This document shows positions 7,432-16,644 of a stretch of 40,991 bases of DNA, in pieces (position 1 is the stretch's first letter; each line of letters starts with the position of its first letter). Below the pieces are notes generated by a model. The model searched no databases and was not told the origin of the DNA. It saw nothing but the letters and a program-made list of their open reading frames with translations. Position numbers and translations under genes: made by a program. The DNA is from an uncultured Verrucomicrobia subdivision 3 bacterium. GTDB lineage: Bacteria > Verrucomicrobiota > Verrucomicrobiia > Limisphaerales > UBA11358. The DNA lies in the NCBI GenBank assembly GCA_903888765.1, contig CAISVF010000507.1, positions 1 through 40,991 on the forward strand, given 5' to 3'.

Positions 7432-8933
7432 CAGATGAAGCCAAGATTGCTCGCAGCGAAACGCCGGAGATTGGGAAATACGGTGGCGAGATTGCTGTTG
7501 TCTACCCCGAACCAGGTGGCGAGGGTGGCGAAATACTGGTCAATTGCCGTGGTGGGAATCCAGCGCCCCGTGCTCGTGTCATCGGGACCGTTCACGGTGA
7601 GCGTGGGAAATTTTCCATAGCTTTTGCCGCCCTTCACCGCCCCGCCTACAATGAGGTGATGGCTACCCCAGCCGTGATCGCTGCCCTGCCCGTTGCTCGG
7701 CAGGGTGCGGCCGAAATCGCTGGCGGTAAACGCCGTGACACTTGAGGAAATGCCGGGATAAAGCGGTTCGAGTTGCTCCATCGCTCGCTGGAACGCATAC
7801 AGGCACTGGCTCAATTCCGCGAACAGATTGGAATGTGCCCCGGTCAGGACATTGCCGGGGGTGGTGCTGCTGTAATTCGTCTGGCCGGTGTGCAGGTCAT
7901 AGCCGCCTACCTGGCAGAAAAAAATCTGGCGCTTCATCCCGAAACCGGCGTTGGTGGTGGCGCGTTTACCAGCCTCAATCAACCGCGCGATCATCTGCAG
8001 TTGCGGTGCCAGCGAGGAGCTGAATTTGCCGCCGCTGACCTGGTTGGTGACGGTGCCGGGAAACGGATTCGTCCAGTAATTTCCGGCCGTGTTGGTGATG
8101 GCATTGTTGAGCAGCCCGCTGCTTTGAATGCTGTGCTGCGCCACCCCGGCATAGGCTTGCGCCTGCAGATTCGGATACGACAGTCCCAGGATGTTGGTCA
8201 GGGCTGTGAGTCGCGCGCCGGAAATTCCCGCGAGCGAAATCGCCCCGCTGGTGGAGACGGAATATTGCGAAATAACATTGCCCACCTCAAATGTGTTCGC
8301 CCCGGCCAGGGAGACGGAAAGCGAGATCGGCGCGCCTGGCTGCACGGAATTTAACAGGTCCGCACAACGCCCACCCCAGCCGGTCGTGGGCGGCTGGTCG
8401 GGAATCGAAGTCTGCCATTGGGTGACTTGGTCGGCGTGCGAGAATAGTTGCGGCGGCTTCTGAAAAACGTTCGACTGATATTGCACGCGGGTTAGCGGAT
8501 AGACCAGCGTGCCGGTATTGAACAGGGTCGCCAGCTTGCCTTCATAAAAGAGCTGCGCCAGTTCCGGGCAGGCGGGATGCAGGCCAAAGCTGTGCCCCGC
8601 CGGGTCCACATAATTATTGGACGTGCCCGGGGGCACCAGGTTTAAGAGCGAGCCTTGCGGAAGCGCGAGCACGGGCGTGCGAATCGCGGCGTAGTTATTG
8701 TATTCGGACGCGATCGTCGGGATGACCAGATTGTTCGCGTCATTACCGCCTTGCAGGAAAATGCAGACCAGCGCCTTGTAATCGTTCGGGCCGATGTTGG
8801 ATTGCGCCACGGCAGCATTCATAAAACGCAGGTCGCGGATGGCGGAAGTCATCGCAGCGGTGCCCAGGGCGGCGCAGGCGGTCCGCCGGATGAACTCGCG
8901 GCGCGTGATGGCGGAAATGTCTTGCTTCTCCAT
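7431..8933 (-). CDS. DUF1501 family protein with Tat signal
   Basis: 500 residues. The N-terminus carries a twin-arginine export motif TRREFIRR (residues 10-17) followed by an Ala-rich hydrophobic stretch, so it is exported folded. The body matches the DUF1501 family, which has an alkaline-phosphatase/sulfatase-like fold: ALVCIFLQGGNDANNLVIP, HSFGLHPACPELAQLF, GWGGRCADLLN, TASDFGRTLPSNGQGSDHGWG and HHLIVGGAVKGGKSYG. These contain the conserved Asp and His residues expected to bind metal in that fold. DUF1501 genes are habitually paired with DUF1800 genes in planctomycetes and verrucomicrobia, as here. The gene begins three bases after the DUF1800 stop. Substrate is unknown. Confidence 0.93.
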   Translation of the reverse strand: MEKQDISAITRREFIRRTACAALGTAAMTSAIRDLRFMNAAVAQSNIGPNDYKALVCIFLQGGNDANNLVIPTIASEYNNYAAIRTPVLALPQGSLLNLVPPGTSNNYVDPAGHSFGLHPACPELAQLFYEGKLATLFNTGTLVYPLTRVQYQSNVFQKPPQLFSHADQVTQWQTSIPDQPPTTGWGGRCADLLNSVQPGAPISLSVSLAGANTFEVGNVISQYSVSTSGAISLAGISGARLTALTNILGLSYPNLQAQAYAGVAQHSIQSSGLLNNAITNTAGNYWTNPFPGTVTNQVSGGKFSSSLAPQLQMIARLIEAGKRATTNAGFGMKRQIFFCQVGGYDLHTGQTNYSSTTPGNVLTGAHSNLFAELSQCLYAFQRAMEQLEPLYPGISSSVTAFTASDFGRTLPSNGQGSDHGWGSHHLIVGGAVKGGKSYGKFPTLTVNGPDDTSTGRWIPTTAIDQYFATLATWFGVDNSNLATVFPNLRRFAASNLGFI

Positions 8934-8936
8934 AGG

Positions 8937-11900
8937 TTATTTTTGAATGGAATAATCCGGCGAATTGACGATCAGGTGCACCACCGCGCGAACACGGTCG
9001 CGCATCTGGATGGCCGTCGGCGGTGTGCTGTATGGAAAGTTCACTGTGTTGGTGACGTAATTCAGTATGTTAGTTTTGGCTCCGTTCGATAACTCGCCGG
9101 CCAGCAGCAGGGTGTTTAATGAATCCACGAGATTGGGGAGGCCAGAGGCAGTGGTTAAATTCGTCCTCATCCACGGGCTGAGATCCAGCATGATCGCGCC
9201 GTTACCACCGGTAAAGCTGGAAAGTCCGTTCGTGTTTTGGCTGTTGGCGTTGCTTGAGCTATTCGTCAGGATGCCGCCGGCAATGAAGTTCATCAGCAGC
9301 GCCAGGCTGGTGTCGGAGGTAAGCTGAAATTCCGGCGTGGTCAAGCCCGCTGAGGCCAATGCGCCGGGAAACTGGAAGCTCGGATAATAAAAGTTGAATA
9401 CGGTCGGTGCCCGCAGGGGCGTCTGGGACAGACTGGATGATGTGCCAGTGTCAGTTGTGCCCATGGCCCAAGTGCTGTACTGCTGCGCCACGGTGCCGCT
9501 GCGCGTGAGGGGCGGTGGGCTGAGCGGATACACGCTCAAGCCGCTCTGCGTCTGGTTGCTTGAGGTCGTGAGGTTGATCGTGAAATGCGTTGCGTCGGGA
9601 ATCGTCGCCACCTGGTACTGCCCGTCGGGGGGCACCAGGGTCGGAAAATTCACAAACAGGGATTCATTCGTGGTCAGGCCGTGAGGCCCCGTGCAACTCA
9701 CGGTCGCCACCGTCCCGCTTTGCGTGAAGCCGGCGGCATTGATCTTCAGTAGGAGGCAATTCCCCGAGCGCACCGTCGCGTCCGGTGTGGACGCAGTGAA
9801 GGTCGAAGAACTGGGATTAGTGATGACGAGGAACTGGCCGTTAGCCGCACCACCGCTGGTGAACACCAGGTATGCCGCATAGCCCGGCAGCAGGCCGTGA
9901 CCTGAAATGCTCACGGTGAGGGTGTTGGTATTTTGGCTGTAAGTGCCCGCGGCCAGATTCAGCGCGTTGACGGTGAAGCTGTTGGTGCTAATGGCGGTCA
10001 CGGCGTAATTGCCGTGGGCCGGCGCGGGATTCCCGGAGGTGTCGGTGAAGGTCAGCACCACAGTGTCATTATTGTTCAGCCGGTGCGCGTTGGTTGTCGT
10101 GATGGTGATGGTTTGCGTGCCGCTCTCCGCGTACGTTCCTCCGTTGCCCGGCGGTGCGGGAAAGGCGCGGGCGGCGCTGGTCACCCGCAGCAGCGGCTCG
10201 CGCTGTTTGCCAAAGGTGGAGAGCTTGGCAGGATTGGTGGAGCGCGCCTCGTAGTCCAGCAGGATGGCGCTGACCACCGCCGACAAATCGCCGCGCACGC
10301 CGCTGCCGTTGTCGTTGAATTTCTGGGCGACGCGGTACAGATACTCGCGGCTCGGGCTGCTGGTCACCAGGCGTTGAATCAACTGGCGGCAGAGGAATGG
10401 CCCGACATTCGGATGATTACAAATCGAATCCAGCGCCTGCTCCAGATCCCGCGCGCAGTAGGTGTCAAAACTCGCATTGGTGGAATAAGCCTGCGCTCCC
10501 TGCGCGGCGGGCAACATGACATTATCCAGCAGCAATTTCGTGCCGAGTTCGTGATGGGTTGGCACCAGGACCATGGGGTTGGTGTAATTTGAGCTGGGAT
10601 ACCAGTTGGCCGGCAGCCGCCCGTTCGCCTGGTTCGTCTGGTAATAATTCCAGCCCGTGAACACGCTGGCAAAACCGCTGATCACATTCTGATTGTAGGT
10701 TGGCACGATGGCATTCTGCGAATTCAGCACGAGCGTGCCATCCGGCCACATGCGATTCAAGCCGATGGAAAACAGCTGCTGGATTTCCCGCGCGTAGTTT
10801 TCATTGGCATGGAGGCCGGTCACGATGCTGCCCACGTCATTGCCCCGCATATCGAGATAGACGCCCATGATGGGATGGAGCGTGACGGCCTTTAACAGCG
10901 TGCGGAAATTGCCCAGCGCATTGTCCAGCAAGGTGTCGTAGTAAGATGAAAGCCCGTGGGCGTAGTAGTTGGCCAGCCCGCCCTGTTCAGATACCACCAG
11001 AATTTCGCTCAGCGCAAACGCGACTCGCTGGCGCAATTGGTCCGGCGCGGTTATGGATTGCTGCCACCAGGCGTTGAAGGTTAGAGCGCTTGGATAGGGC
11101 TGGGTGGGGTCTGCGCTGGCGTTTTTCAGCACGATGGGCAAATGATGTGAAACCGGCAGCGAAAACTGGTTGCTGATCCAGGCGGCATAGCCCAGCGCTT
11201 GCACGGCGGCCAGGTCGTCGGGGCTGGCACCAAACGTGGTTTGCATCAGGAATCGTGCCGCAGCGTTGGTGTCCGTGTGGTCATCAGCCCACGCCGGTGG
11301 CGCGGGTGGCGCTGCAAATGTCTGCGATCCTGCGGTCAGCACAAAGTGGCCATTGATTTCACCGGAGGGGTAATTGACTGAGTGAATATTTAGATACGCT
11401 TTGCCTTCCTGAATGATTTCCACAATGTCGGATGGTTGCAAGGTCCCTACCGGGGCAATATCCCAGACATAACTCCCGTCTGGCTGCGGGGTCGCCGCAT
11501 CCACGTCAAACATGATCTGGCTGGGGTGGTTCAAATAAGGATCGCAATGGATGTGTTCGCCGGTTTTCACGGAGGTCAGCCCGCTGAAGCTTTCGCGCAA
11601 AACCGCCTGGCTGCCGTCCGCGCTGACTTGGAGTGTCGCTGAACCGGTCGCGGTGCTGACCACCCCGTTTTGGGCAAGCAAATTGGCCGAATACAGGGTT
11701 CCCGGCAGCGCGGAGATGGGCAGCGGATAGTAGCGCGATAAAACATAGCCCGGCACAATGCCGGCTGGCGCGGTGTTGGTGCCGAAAGAATCTTGCAGCC
11801 ACCCCACCGACCAATGGGCTGGCGCGGACATCCCCACCTTGTGCAATATTTCCAGGTAATATTTCTGGCCTGCCACAAGCGTTAGCCAGGGGGATTGCTG

Positions 11901-13964
11901 GTTGGTTTGCGCGTTCCATTGGCGATAAGCGGTGCCGCCATTCGCGGGCCAGACGTTGGCGCGCTGGATTTTATTGACCGGCTCGTTGTCGTCGGCAATC
12001 CACAGTTCCGCAGCGTCGCTGGCGCTGATCCAGAAATAATAATTCCCCGTGACCGGCGCGGTGAAATAGCCGCGCACCCGCTCGCCATAATTGGTGCCAT
12101 AGTTGGTGCTACCTTCCAGCGAGCTCAATGTGTTCGTAACCGTTGCGGGCGTGCTGATCGGAATATCCGCGACGTTGGTGCCAGGCACGCCCAGCCAGGT
12201 TTCGCGGACCACGGCGCTGCCGGTGTCAATTACCTGGATGTTTACCAGCGACGCGCCAAGCCCCATCGCATTGCTTGCTAGCAAGGTTACGGGATAACTG
12301 CCCGCCAGGGTTGGCGTTCCGCTGATGATTCCGTTGGTGCTGTTCCAGCCCAGTCCCGGCGGGAGGCCGTTCGCGGTGAGTTTCAACGGCGTGTTCGCCG
12401 CCGTCACGGTGTAGCTAAAGGGCTGATTCAAAAACGCGAACGCGCTCAAGGCGCTGGTGATGACCGCCGGCGCGTTCGAGCCGCCATTGAGGTTGTTGGT
12501 GGGGAACAGGCGGTTGCCGGGAATGACTTGTTTTGATTGGCTGGGACTATACCAGTTCAGATGCGCCGTGGCTGAGCCGGTTAGCTGCAGGTATTCCAAT
12601 TTCAGGTTATAGCGCACGCCGCCCTGCAGCGCGATCGTGCCGGTTTGATCGGTGGCGGACTGGGCCTGCCACTTGTCAACGATGAGTTGGTCGTTGACCC
12701 ACAATTTGCAGCCATCATCCGAGTTCACGCTAAACGTATATGTTTCCGTATATTGCGGCTCAACCTGCCCGGTCCACCGCACGGTATAATAGCCATTGTT
12801 GGTAAATGGCAGGTTTGTGGTTCCCCAGACAAAATCCACCGTCGGGTCGAGGCGCGTCAGCCGGAGGTTTAGCGGATTGAAATTTGCGGCATTCGTGTAC
12901 GTTGCGCTGGCATTGGTGAAATAATACCCCGTCAAACCGGTGCCGGCGGCGGTGGGCGAGGGATAAATCACCACACTGGCATTGCTGTTTGCACCGATAG
13001 TGTAGCCCGCACCGGAAAGCAGTTGCATTTGTGCGATAACCGGCGTTTGCCGATTTGTATTCGCTAGCGGTATCACCGAAATGTTCGTGGAACTGATGCC
13101 GGCGGCAAAGGTCAGCGTGCGCGGCAATGCGACATGATCCACCGTTTCCACGGCAAAACCGGCGCCGGGTCCACCCAGGCCGAGATTTACCGTCACCGTG
13201 TTCAACGGAAATCCGCCGCGCGACACCAGAAACCCGGCCAAATCCGTTGCCGCTGTTCCCGGATCTGGCTGGGTGGTGCTGGGATCGGTGGCTACGATGC
13301 TGTAAACATTTTGGAAGGCGAGCAGGTTGGTTGCATAGGCATAATCGCTTAATAACTGGCCGTTACTGTCCGATGTGCCGTTGCTCACCGGATTCAGCGG
13401 GTTGAGGCGTAGTTGATATTTCTCCCAGTCATTCATCGTGCTGCCGTCGGTGTTGGTGTCGGCGATAGCGATGCGAAACAATTTTTTTGCCGACCCGGTC
13501 GGAGCCGTGAGCGTGAGCGACGAACCGGCACGCACCACCAGGCCGGTTTCCAACAGCCAATTCGTGCTGCCCAGCATGGCGATGCTTTGCAATTGGTAAA
13601 CTTTTCCCAGTTGCGTAGGGATGGTCACGCTGAAATTGGTGGATGTTACGCCAAACGCAGTGATATGCGGAAAGGAATTAGAATCAAATGGATTGGTGCC
13701 AGCCAGAGCCTCCTTGAGATTAGTCACGCCGTCTCTATCAGCATCGGCATTGGGCACAAGACCGGCCGCATTGTAAATCTGTTCCCATACGTCGCTCATG
13801 CCGTTACCATTCAGGTCAATGATTTGCGCCGGGCAAGGCTGCCCTATGAAAAAGGCTGACAGCAAAATCAGCACGCGCAATAAAAAGGTGGGTAAGGCTA
13901 ATGGCCGATGGCAAATTCGCCGGCAGGTCTTCCGGAAACCACGGAGAGCGTTGTGGATGATCAT
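8937..13964 (-). CDS. large exported multidomain DUF1800 protein (EF-hand-like, PA14, Ig-like, CHRD)
   Basis: 1675 residues. Order of parts (approximate residues): a signal peptide (1-47, ending PCPAQ); calcium-binding motifs DLNGNGMSDVWE and DADRDGVTNLKE (50-92); a PA14 domain with GLTGYYF, VRWTGQVEP and SDDGCKLWVND (about 340-490); a putative Ig domain of the GLPPGL...GTP type (495-578); a second PA14-like carbohydrate-binding module with YYFWISASDAAELWI (about 582-743); a CHRD domain with GEHIHCDP and PSGEINGHF (about 775-870); and DUF1800 from AARFLMQTTFG (about 895) to the end. DUF1800 is interrupted near residues 1275-1490 by three short beta repeats with H-G/R-L motifs. The protein is probably surface-located and may bind polysaccharide. 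It is first in a unit with DUF1501 and the GspG-like gene. Confidence 0.92.
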   Translation of the reverse strand: MIIHNALRGFRKTCRRICHRPLALPTFLLRVLILLSAFFIGQPCPAQIIDLNGNGMSDVWEQIYNAAGLVPNADADRDGVTNLKEALAGTNPFDSNSFPHITAFGVTSTNFSVTIPTQLGKVYQLQSIAMLGSTNWLLETGLVVRAGSSLTLTAPTGSAKKLFRIAIADTNTDGSTMNDWEKYQLRLNPLNPVSNGTSDSNGQLLSDYAYATNLLAFQNVYSIVATDPSTTQPDPGTAATDLAGFLVSRGGFPLNTVTVNLGLGGPGAGFAVETVDHVALPRTLTFAAGISSTNISVIPLANTNRQTPVIAQMQLLSGAGYTIGANSNASVVIYPSPTAAGTGLTGYYFTNASATYTNAANFNPLNLRLTRLDPTVDFVWGTTNLPFTNNGYYTVRWTGQVEPQYTETYTFSVNSDDGCKLWVNDQLIVDKWQAQSATDQTGTIALQGGVRYNLKLEYLQLTGSATAHLNWYSPSQSKQVIPGNRLFPTNNLNGGSNAPAVITSALSAFAFLNQPFSYTVTAANTPLKLTANGLPPGLGWNSTNGIISGTPTLAGSYPVTLLASNAMGLGASLVNIQVIDTGSAVVRETWLGVPGTNVADIPISTPATVTNTLSSLEGSTNYGTNYGERVRGYFTAPVTGNYYFWISASDAAELWIADDNEPVNKIQRANVWPANGGTAYRQWNAQTNQQSPWLTLVAGQKYYLEILHKVGMSAPAHWSVGWLQDSFGTNTAPAGIVPGYVLSRYYPLPISALPGTLYSANLLAQNGVVSTATGSATLQVSADGSQAVLRESFSGLTSVKTGEHIHCDPYLNHPSQIMFDVDAATPQPDGSYVWDIAPVGTLQPSDIVEIIQEGKAYLNIHSVNYPSGEINGHFVLTAGSQTFAAPPAPPAWADDHTDTNAAARFLMQTTFGASPDDLAAVQALGYAAWISNQFSLPVSHHLPIVLKNASADPTQPYPSALTFNAWWQQSITAPDQLRQRVAFALSEILVVSEQGGLANYYAHGLSSYYDTLLDNALGNFRTLLKAVTLHPIMGVYLDMRGNDVGSIVTGLHANENYAREIQQLFSIGLNRMWPDGTLVLNSQNAIVPTYNQNVISGFASVFTGWNYYQTNQANGRLPANWYPSSNYTNPMVLVPTHHELGTKLLLDNVMLPAAQGAQAYSTNASFDTYCARDLEQALDSICNHPNVGPFLCRQLIQRLVTSSPSREYLYRVAQKFNDNGSGVRGDLSAVVSAILLDYEARSTNPAKLSTFGKQREPLLRVTSAARAFPAPPGNGGTYAESGTQTITITTTNAHRLNNNDTVVLTFTDTSGNPAPAHGNYAVTAISTNSFTVNALNLAAGTYSQNTNTLTVSISGHGLLPGYAAYLVFTSGGAANGQFLVITNPSSSTFTASTPDATVRSGNCLLLKINAAGFTQSGTVATVSCTGPHGLTTNESLFVNFPTLVPPDGQYQVATIPDATHFTINLTTSSNQTQSGLSVYPLSPPPLTRSGTVAQQYSTWAMGTTDTGTSSSLSQTPLRAPTVFNFYYPSFQFPGALASAGLTTPEFQLTSDTSLALLMNFIAGGILTNSSSNANSQNTNGLSSFTGGNGAIMLDLSPWMRTNLTTASGLPNLVDSLNTLLLAGELSNGAKTNILNYVTNTVNFPYSTPPTAIQMRDRVRAVVHLIVNSPDYSIQK

Positions 13965-14261
13965 GGCCGGCTAATTAAATTTTAACCCACCGTGCCCCTC
14001 CTTTGAGCCAATGTCAAGTGGCGGATTTGTTGTGGTAGCGGATTTATTGCAGTCCCATGGTGGAACAGGGTCTGCTTGTCAGGTCAGAACATTGCACACA
14101 AAAAGGTTGCGATTACTCGCGAGCATGCTGGTTTTCATAGCACGAAAGATGGCAAGCAAGACGCTGTTCTGGAAAACTTGTTAAAGTTTTGAGCGAACGC
14201 AGAGGTTAATGCCACTACGAGATCATTCGATACCCGCCAAGACCATTCGCAACCGGGATTT
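13965..14261 (-). promoter_or_regulatory. intergenic region upstream of the DUF1800 cluster
   Basis: A perfect TTGACA hexamer on the minus strand lies at 14012-14017, 48 bases before the DUF1800 start codon, but no good -10 hexamer lies 16-18 bases downstream. Two near-identical 12-base direct repeats, GCGGATTTGTTG (14021-14032) and GCGGATTTATTG (14038-14049), start 17 bases apart just upstream of that hexamer and could be activator sites. An AT-rich 7-pair hairpin (AAAACTT...AAGTTTT) lies at 14173-14190, closer to the end of the sigma-fusion gene. No gene is seen. Confidence 0.4.
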
Positions 14262-16550
14262 TCAGTAGAGCAAATTTGCTCCAAAATCAGGGGTCTTGCC
14301 TGCCTGTACTGTTTGAATCCAGAGCGCCAGTTTTTCCGGATGAAAAGTCCAAAATTTGCGGCAACGCATGAAGTATTCTAGCACGACATCGCCCTCGCCT
14401 TTTTCCAAAAAATCCAGCGCGAGACTCATGTTGGGGCCAAAGCTGTTCAAAGTCGGCGAACCGTGGCTCCGGCTGGAATCTATCAGATATTTTTTAGCTT
14501 CGGCGGTTTTGCCCTCGCGCAATGCTAGCCGGCCCAAGACCAGATTGGCATCTTGGACGGCGGTGCCATAATTTCCACTGCTCCGGTAGGCGGGAATCAG
14601 GGTCATTAATTCCCTGGCAAAACTCCGGGCATCCTCCCAATTACCAACCTCGAAACTTCGCTTGGCCGCATCACCCAGAGCGTAAAAACGCTGCTCGGCA
14701 GTTTGGGCTTTCAGTAAAGCTTGCCGGGCGCGCCGGTATTGCTGTTGCGAAAAATCAGCAGTGGACAAGGTCATGCCACCCAACGATTTGGTCAGGTCAT
14801 TGACATAAAACATCTGGATGGCGACGAAGCCAGCCACGCCGATGGCAAAAGCCCGCTGCAGTTGCGTGGACCAGGTTTTTCTGACGGGCTGAACAAATAC
14901 GTCTGCATCTGGCACCTGTCCCAACGCGCGTTCGGCAGCAACACTATCCCCCGACCGGAACTGCCTCCAGGCCAAGGTCACCGCAGTGCCAACGCGGGCT
15001 TCCAGTTCTTCTTTACCCAAGAAGTTTTGCCGACTCACCCGGCGCAAAAGGTTCAAATCGGCAGAATTGAGTGTGGCGATAGCAACACCATCGGCCTGCA
15101 AAAGCAGATTGGAAGCGGTGCGACGGAAAAACAAAAACATAAGATTCCAAACCAAACTTTGAAAGGTGGACTTGAGGGGCGTGAGTTGCAGACTGAGTCC
15201 CTGATCGGTGTGGCGAAATTCACTCACCAGCCAGCGGCCGCCGAGAAAGCGAGCGAAACGAAACAAGTCCACCCCGGTAGCCTGAAAATTTTCCGGCGGC
15301 GCGGGAATTCCGACTTCATCGGCCGGCAAAATGTTTTCGACGGCGCGTAAAAATAAATTATAGTCGGTTCGCAAGGGTCGTTCGGCGAAAAACACCATTT
15401 GGGCAACCGCCTGAAGGACCACAAAATACCCGACCCACAGTATGGGGATCCACCCCTGCACAAGCGCTAAAACAAAGGTTCCAGTCAGCAGATTCGCGGC
15501 AACCACGCTGGCAAAATACCGGTTCCAAACGACCCTCAATCGCCGCGCCATCCGCAAACTCAACAGCAAAAGTATTGCGGCCGGGATACTCAACGCCGTG
15601 CGGGAAGGCACCACCTGCCCGCGGGAAAGAACTGTCTGGGAAATCCAAATTCCAGCCACAAACACGGTCATCACCCAAATAATCAGCCAGGTATTTTGCA
15701 GGAAAAGCCGGGCGCGAAAACCGTCACGGTCCCGAAAATTATTGAGATCCAGACGCATAAACAGCCAGTTCAAGGCCAAAGCGGGCAAAAAGAACAGGTT
15801 CATACCGGCACCGGCGAGCCATTTTAGAAAAATCCACTTAGACAACGCTCCGGCAACCGCTGTACCCACACCACCTGCCGCGGCTTGCGCCGAGGAAGTG
15901 GAGAGCACACCAACCATGACGGCCGGGACTAGCGAACAAGCCGGCCCGAGTTTGGTTAGCGAGTAGGCCAGTTTATCTTCCAAGCGTTCCCGCAAAGCAG
16001 CGCGGGCACGATGCAGACGTACTCGTAAAGCTGCTTCGGAAACACCCAGTGCCGCCGCCGCTTCCACACCGCTTTTGCCTTCGAGATAAAACAGGACCAG
16101 ACATTCACGATGCGCCGGGGACAACTCAGCCAGGGCCTGCCGCAATGTTTCCGGCGGGTGTAACAAATCGGAGTCAGCAGTAGCATGTTCTCCGGCGGAG
16201 ACCACGGAATGTTCCAAGGCCCAGCGTTCGCGCTTGTTCAGCTCCCGGCGGTGGCGCAAGCCGAAGTTGATAGCCAACCGGCGGGCAATGGTGTTGACCC
16301 AGCCGGAAAACTTTGCCCCGTCGCCCAGCAACCAAAGCCGCCGATACGCGCGAATGAACACCTCCTGGGTGACCTCCTCAGCGAGGGTCGCGTCGCCGAG
16401 ACGACTCCAGGCAACGGCATAAACCCGTCGTTCATGGCGCTCGACGAGTTCGCGGTAGCGTTCGGCATTGCCACCACGCACGGCGGCAACGGCGGATTGG
16501 TCCAGCTGCGCGCCGGAAAGGGCGCTGGTGTTTATCCCGGTAACATTCAT
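14262..16550 (-). CDS. ECF-type sigma factor fused to a membrane domain and C-terminal TPR region
   Basis: 762 residues from the ATG at 16550; a GTG at 16640, just after the kinase gene, is an alternative start. Residues 26-100 form sigma region 2 (AERYRELVERH, a DA-x-LAEEVTQEVFIRAYRRL core, then the FSGWVNTIARRLAIN helix). Residues 135-192 form region 4 (LAELSPAHRECLVLFYLEGKSGVEAA, ALGVSEAALRVRLHRARAALRERL). After residue about 200 come several membrane segments, including LIIWVMTVFVAGIWI, IPAAILLLLSL, ANLLTGTFVLAL and VGYFVVLQAVAQMVFF, then another near QRAFAIGVAGFVAIQMF. The last 120 residues look like TPR helices (WEDARSFARELMTLIP, ANLVLGRLALREGKTAEAKKYL). A sigma factor tethered to the membrane could be released by a signal or proteolysis; this is inference. 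No separate anti-sigma gene is present. Confidence 0.9.
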   Translation of the reverse strand: MNVTGINTSALSGAQLDQSAVAAVRGGNAERYRELVERHERRVYAVAWSRLGDATLAEEVTQEVFIRAYRRLWLLGDGAKFSGWVNTIARRLAINFGLRHRRELNKRERWALEHSVVSAGEHATADSDLLHPPETLRQALAELSPAHRECLVLFYLEGKSGVEAAAALGVSEAALRVRLHRARAALRERLEDKLAYSLTKLGPACSLVPAVMVGVLSTSSAQAAAGGVGTAVAGALSKWIFLKWLAGAGMNLFFLPALALNWLFMRLDLNNFRDRDGFRARLFLQNTWLIIWVMTVFVAGIWISQTVLSRGQVVPSRTALSIPAAILLLLSLRMARRLRVVWNRYFASVVAANLLTGTFVLALVQGWIPILWVGYFVVLQAVAQMVFFAERPLRTDYNLFLRAVENILPADEVGIPAPPENFQATGVDLFRFARFLGGRWLVSEFRHTDQGLSLQLTPLKSTFQSLVWNLMFLFFRRTASNLLLQADGVAIATLNSADLNLLRRVSRQNFLGKEELEARVGTAVTLAWRQFRSGDSVAAERALGQVPDADVFVQPVRKTWSTQLQRAFAIGVAGFVAIQMFYVNDLTKSLGGMTLSTADFSQQQYRRARQALLKAQTAEQRFYALGDAAKRSFEVGNWEDARSFARELMTLIPAYRSSGNYGTAVQDANLVLGRLALREGKTAEAKKYLIDSSRSHGSPTLNSFGPNMSLALDFLEKGEGDVVLEYFMRCRKFWTFHPEKLALWIQTVQAGKTPDFGANLLY

Positions 16551-16644
16551 CAAACAGCAAGACAGCGGTAGAAGCAAATTGTTACATCCGGCGGGGGTGG
16601 TGAAATTTCGCAGCTGGCTTAAAGCAGCCGGCCCAAGCACCGGA

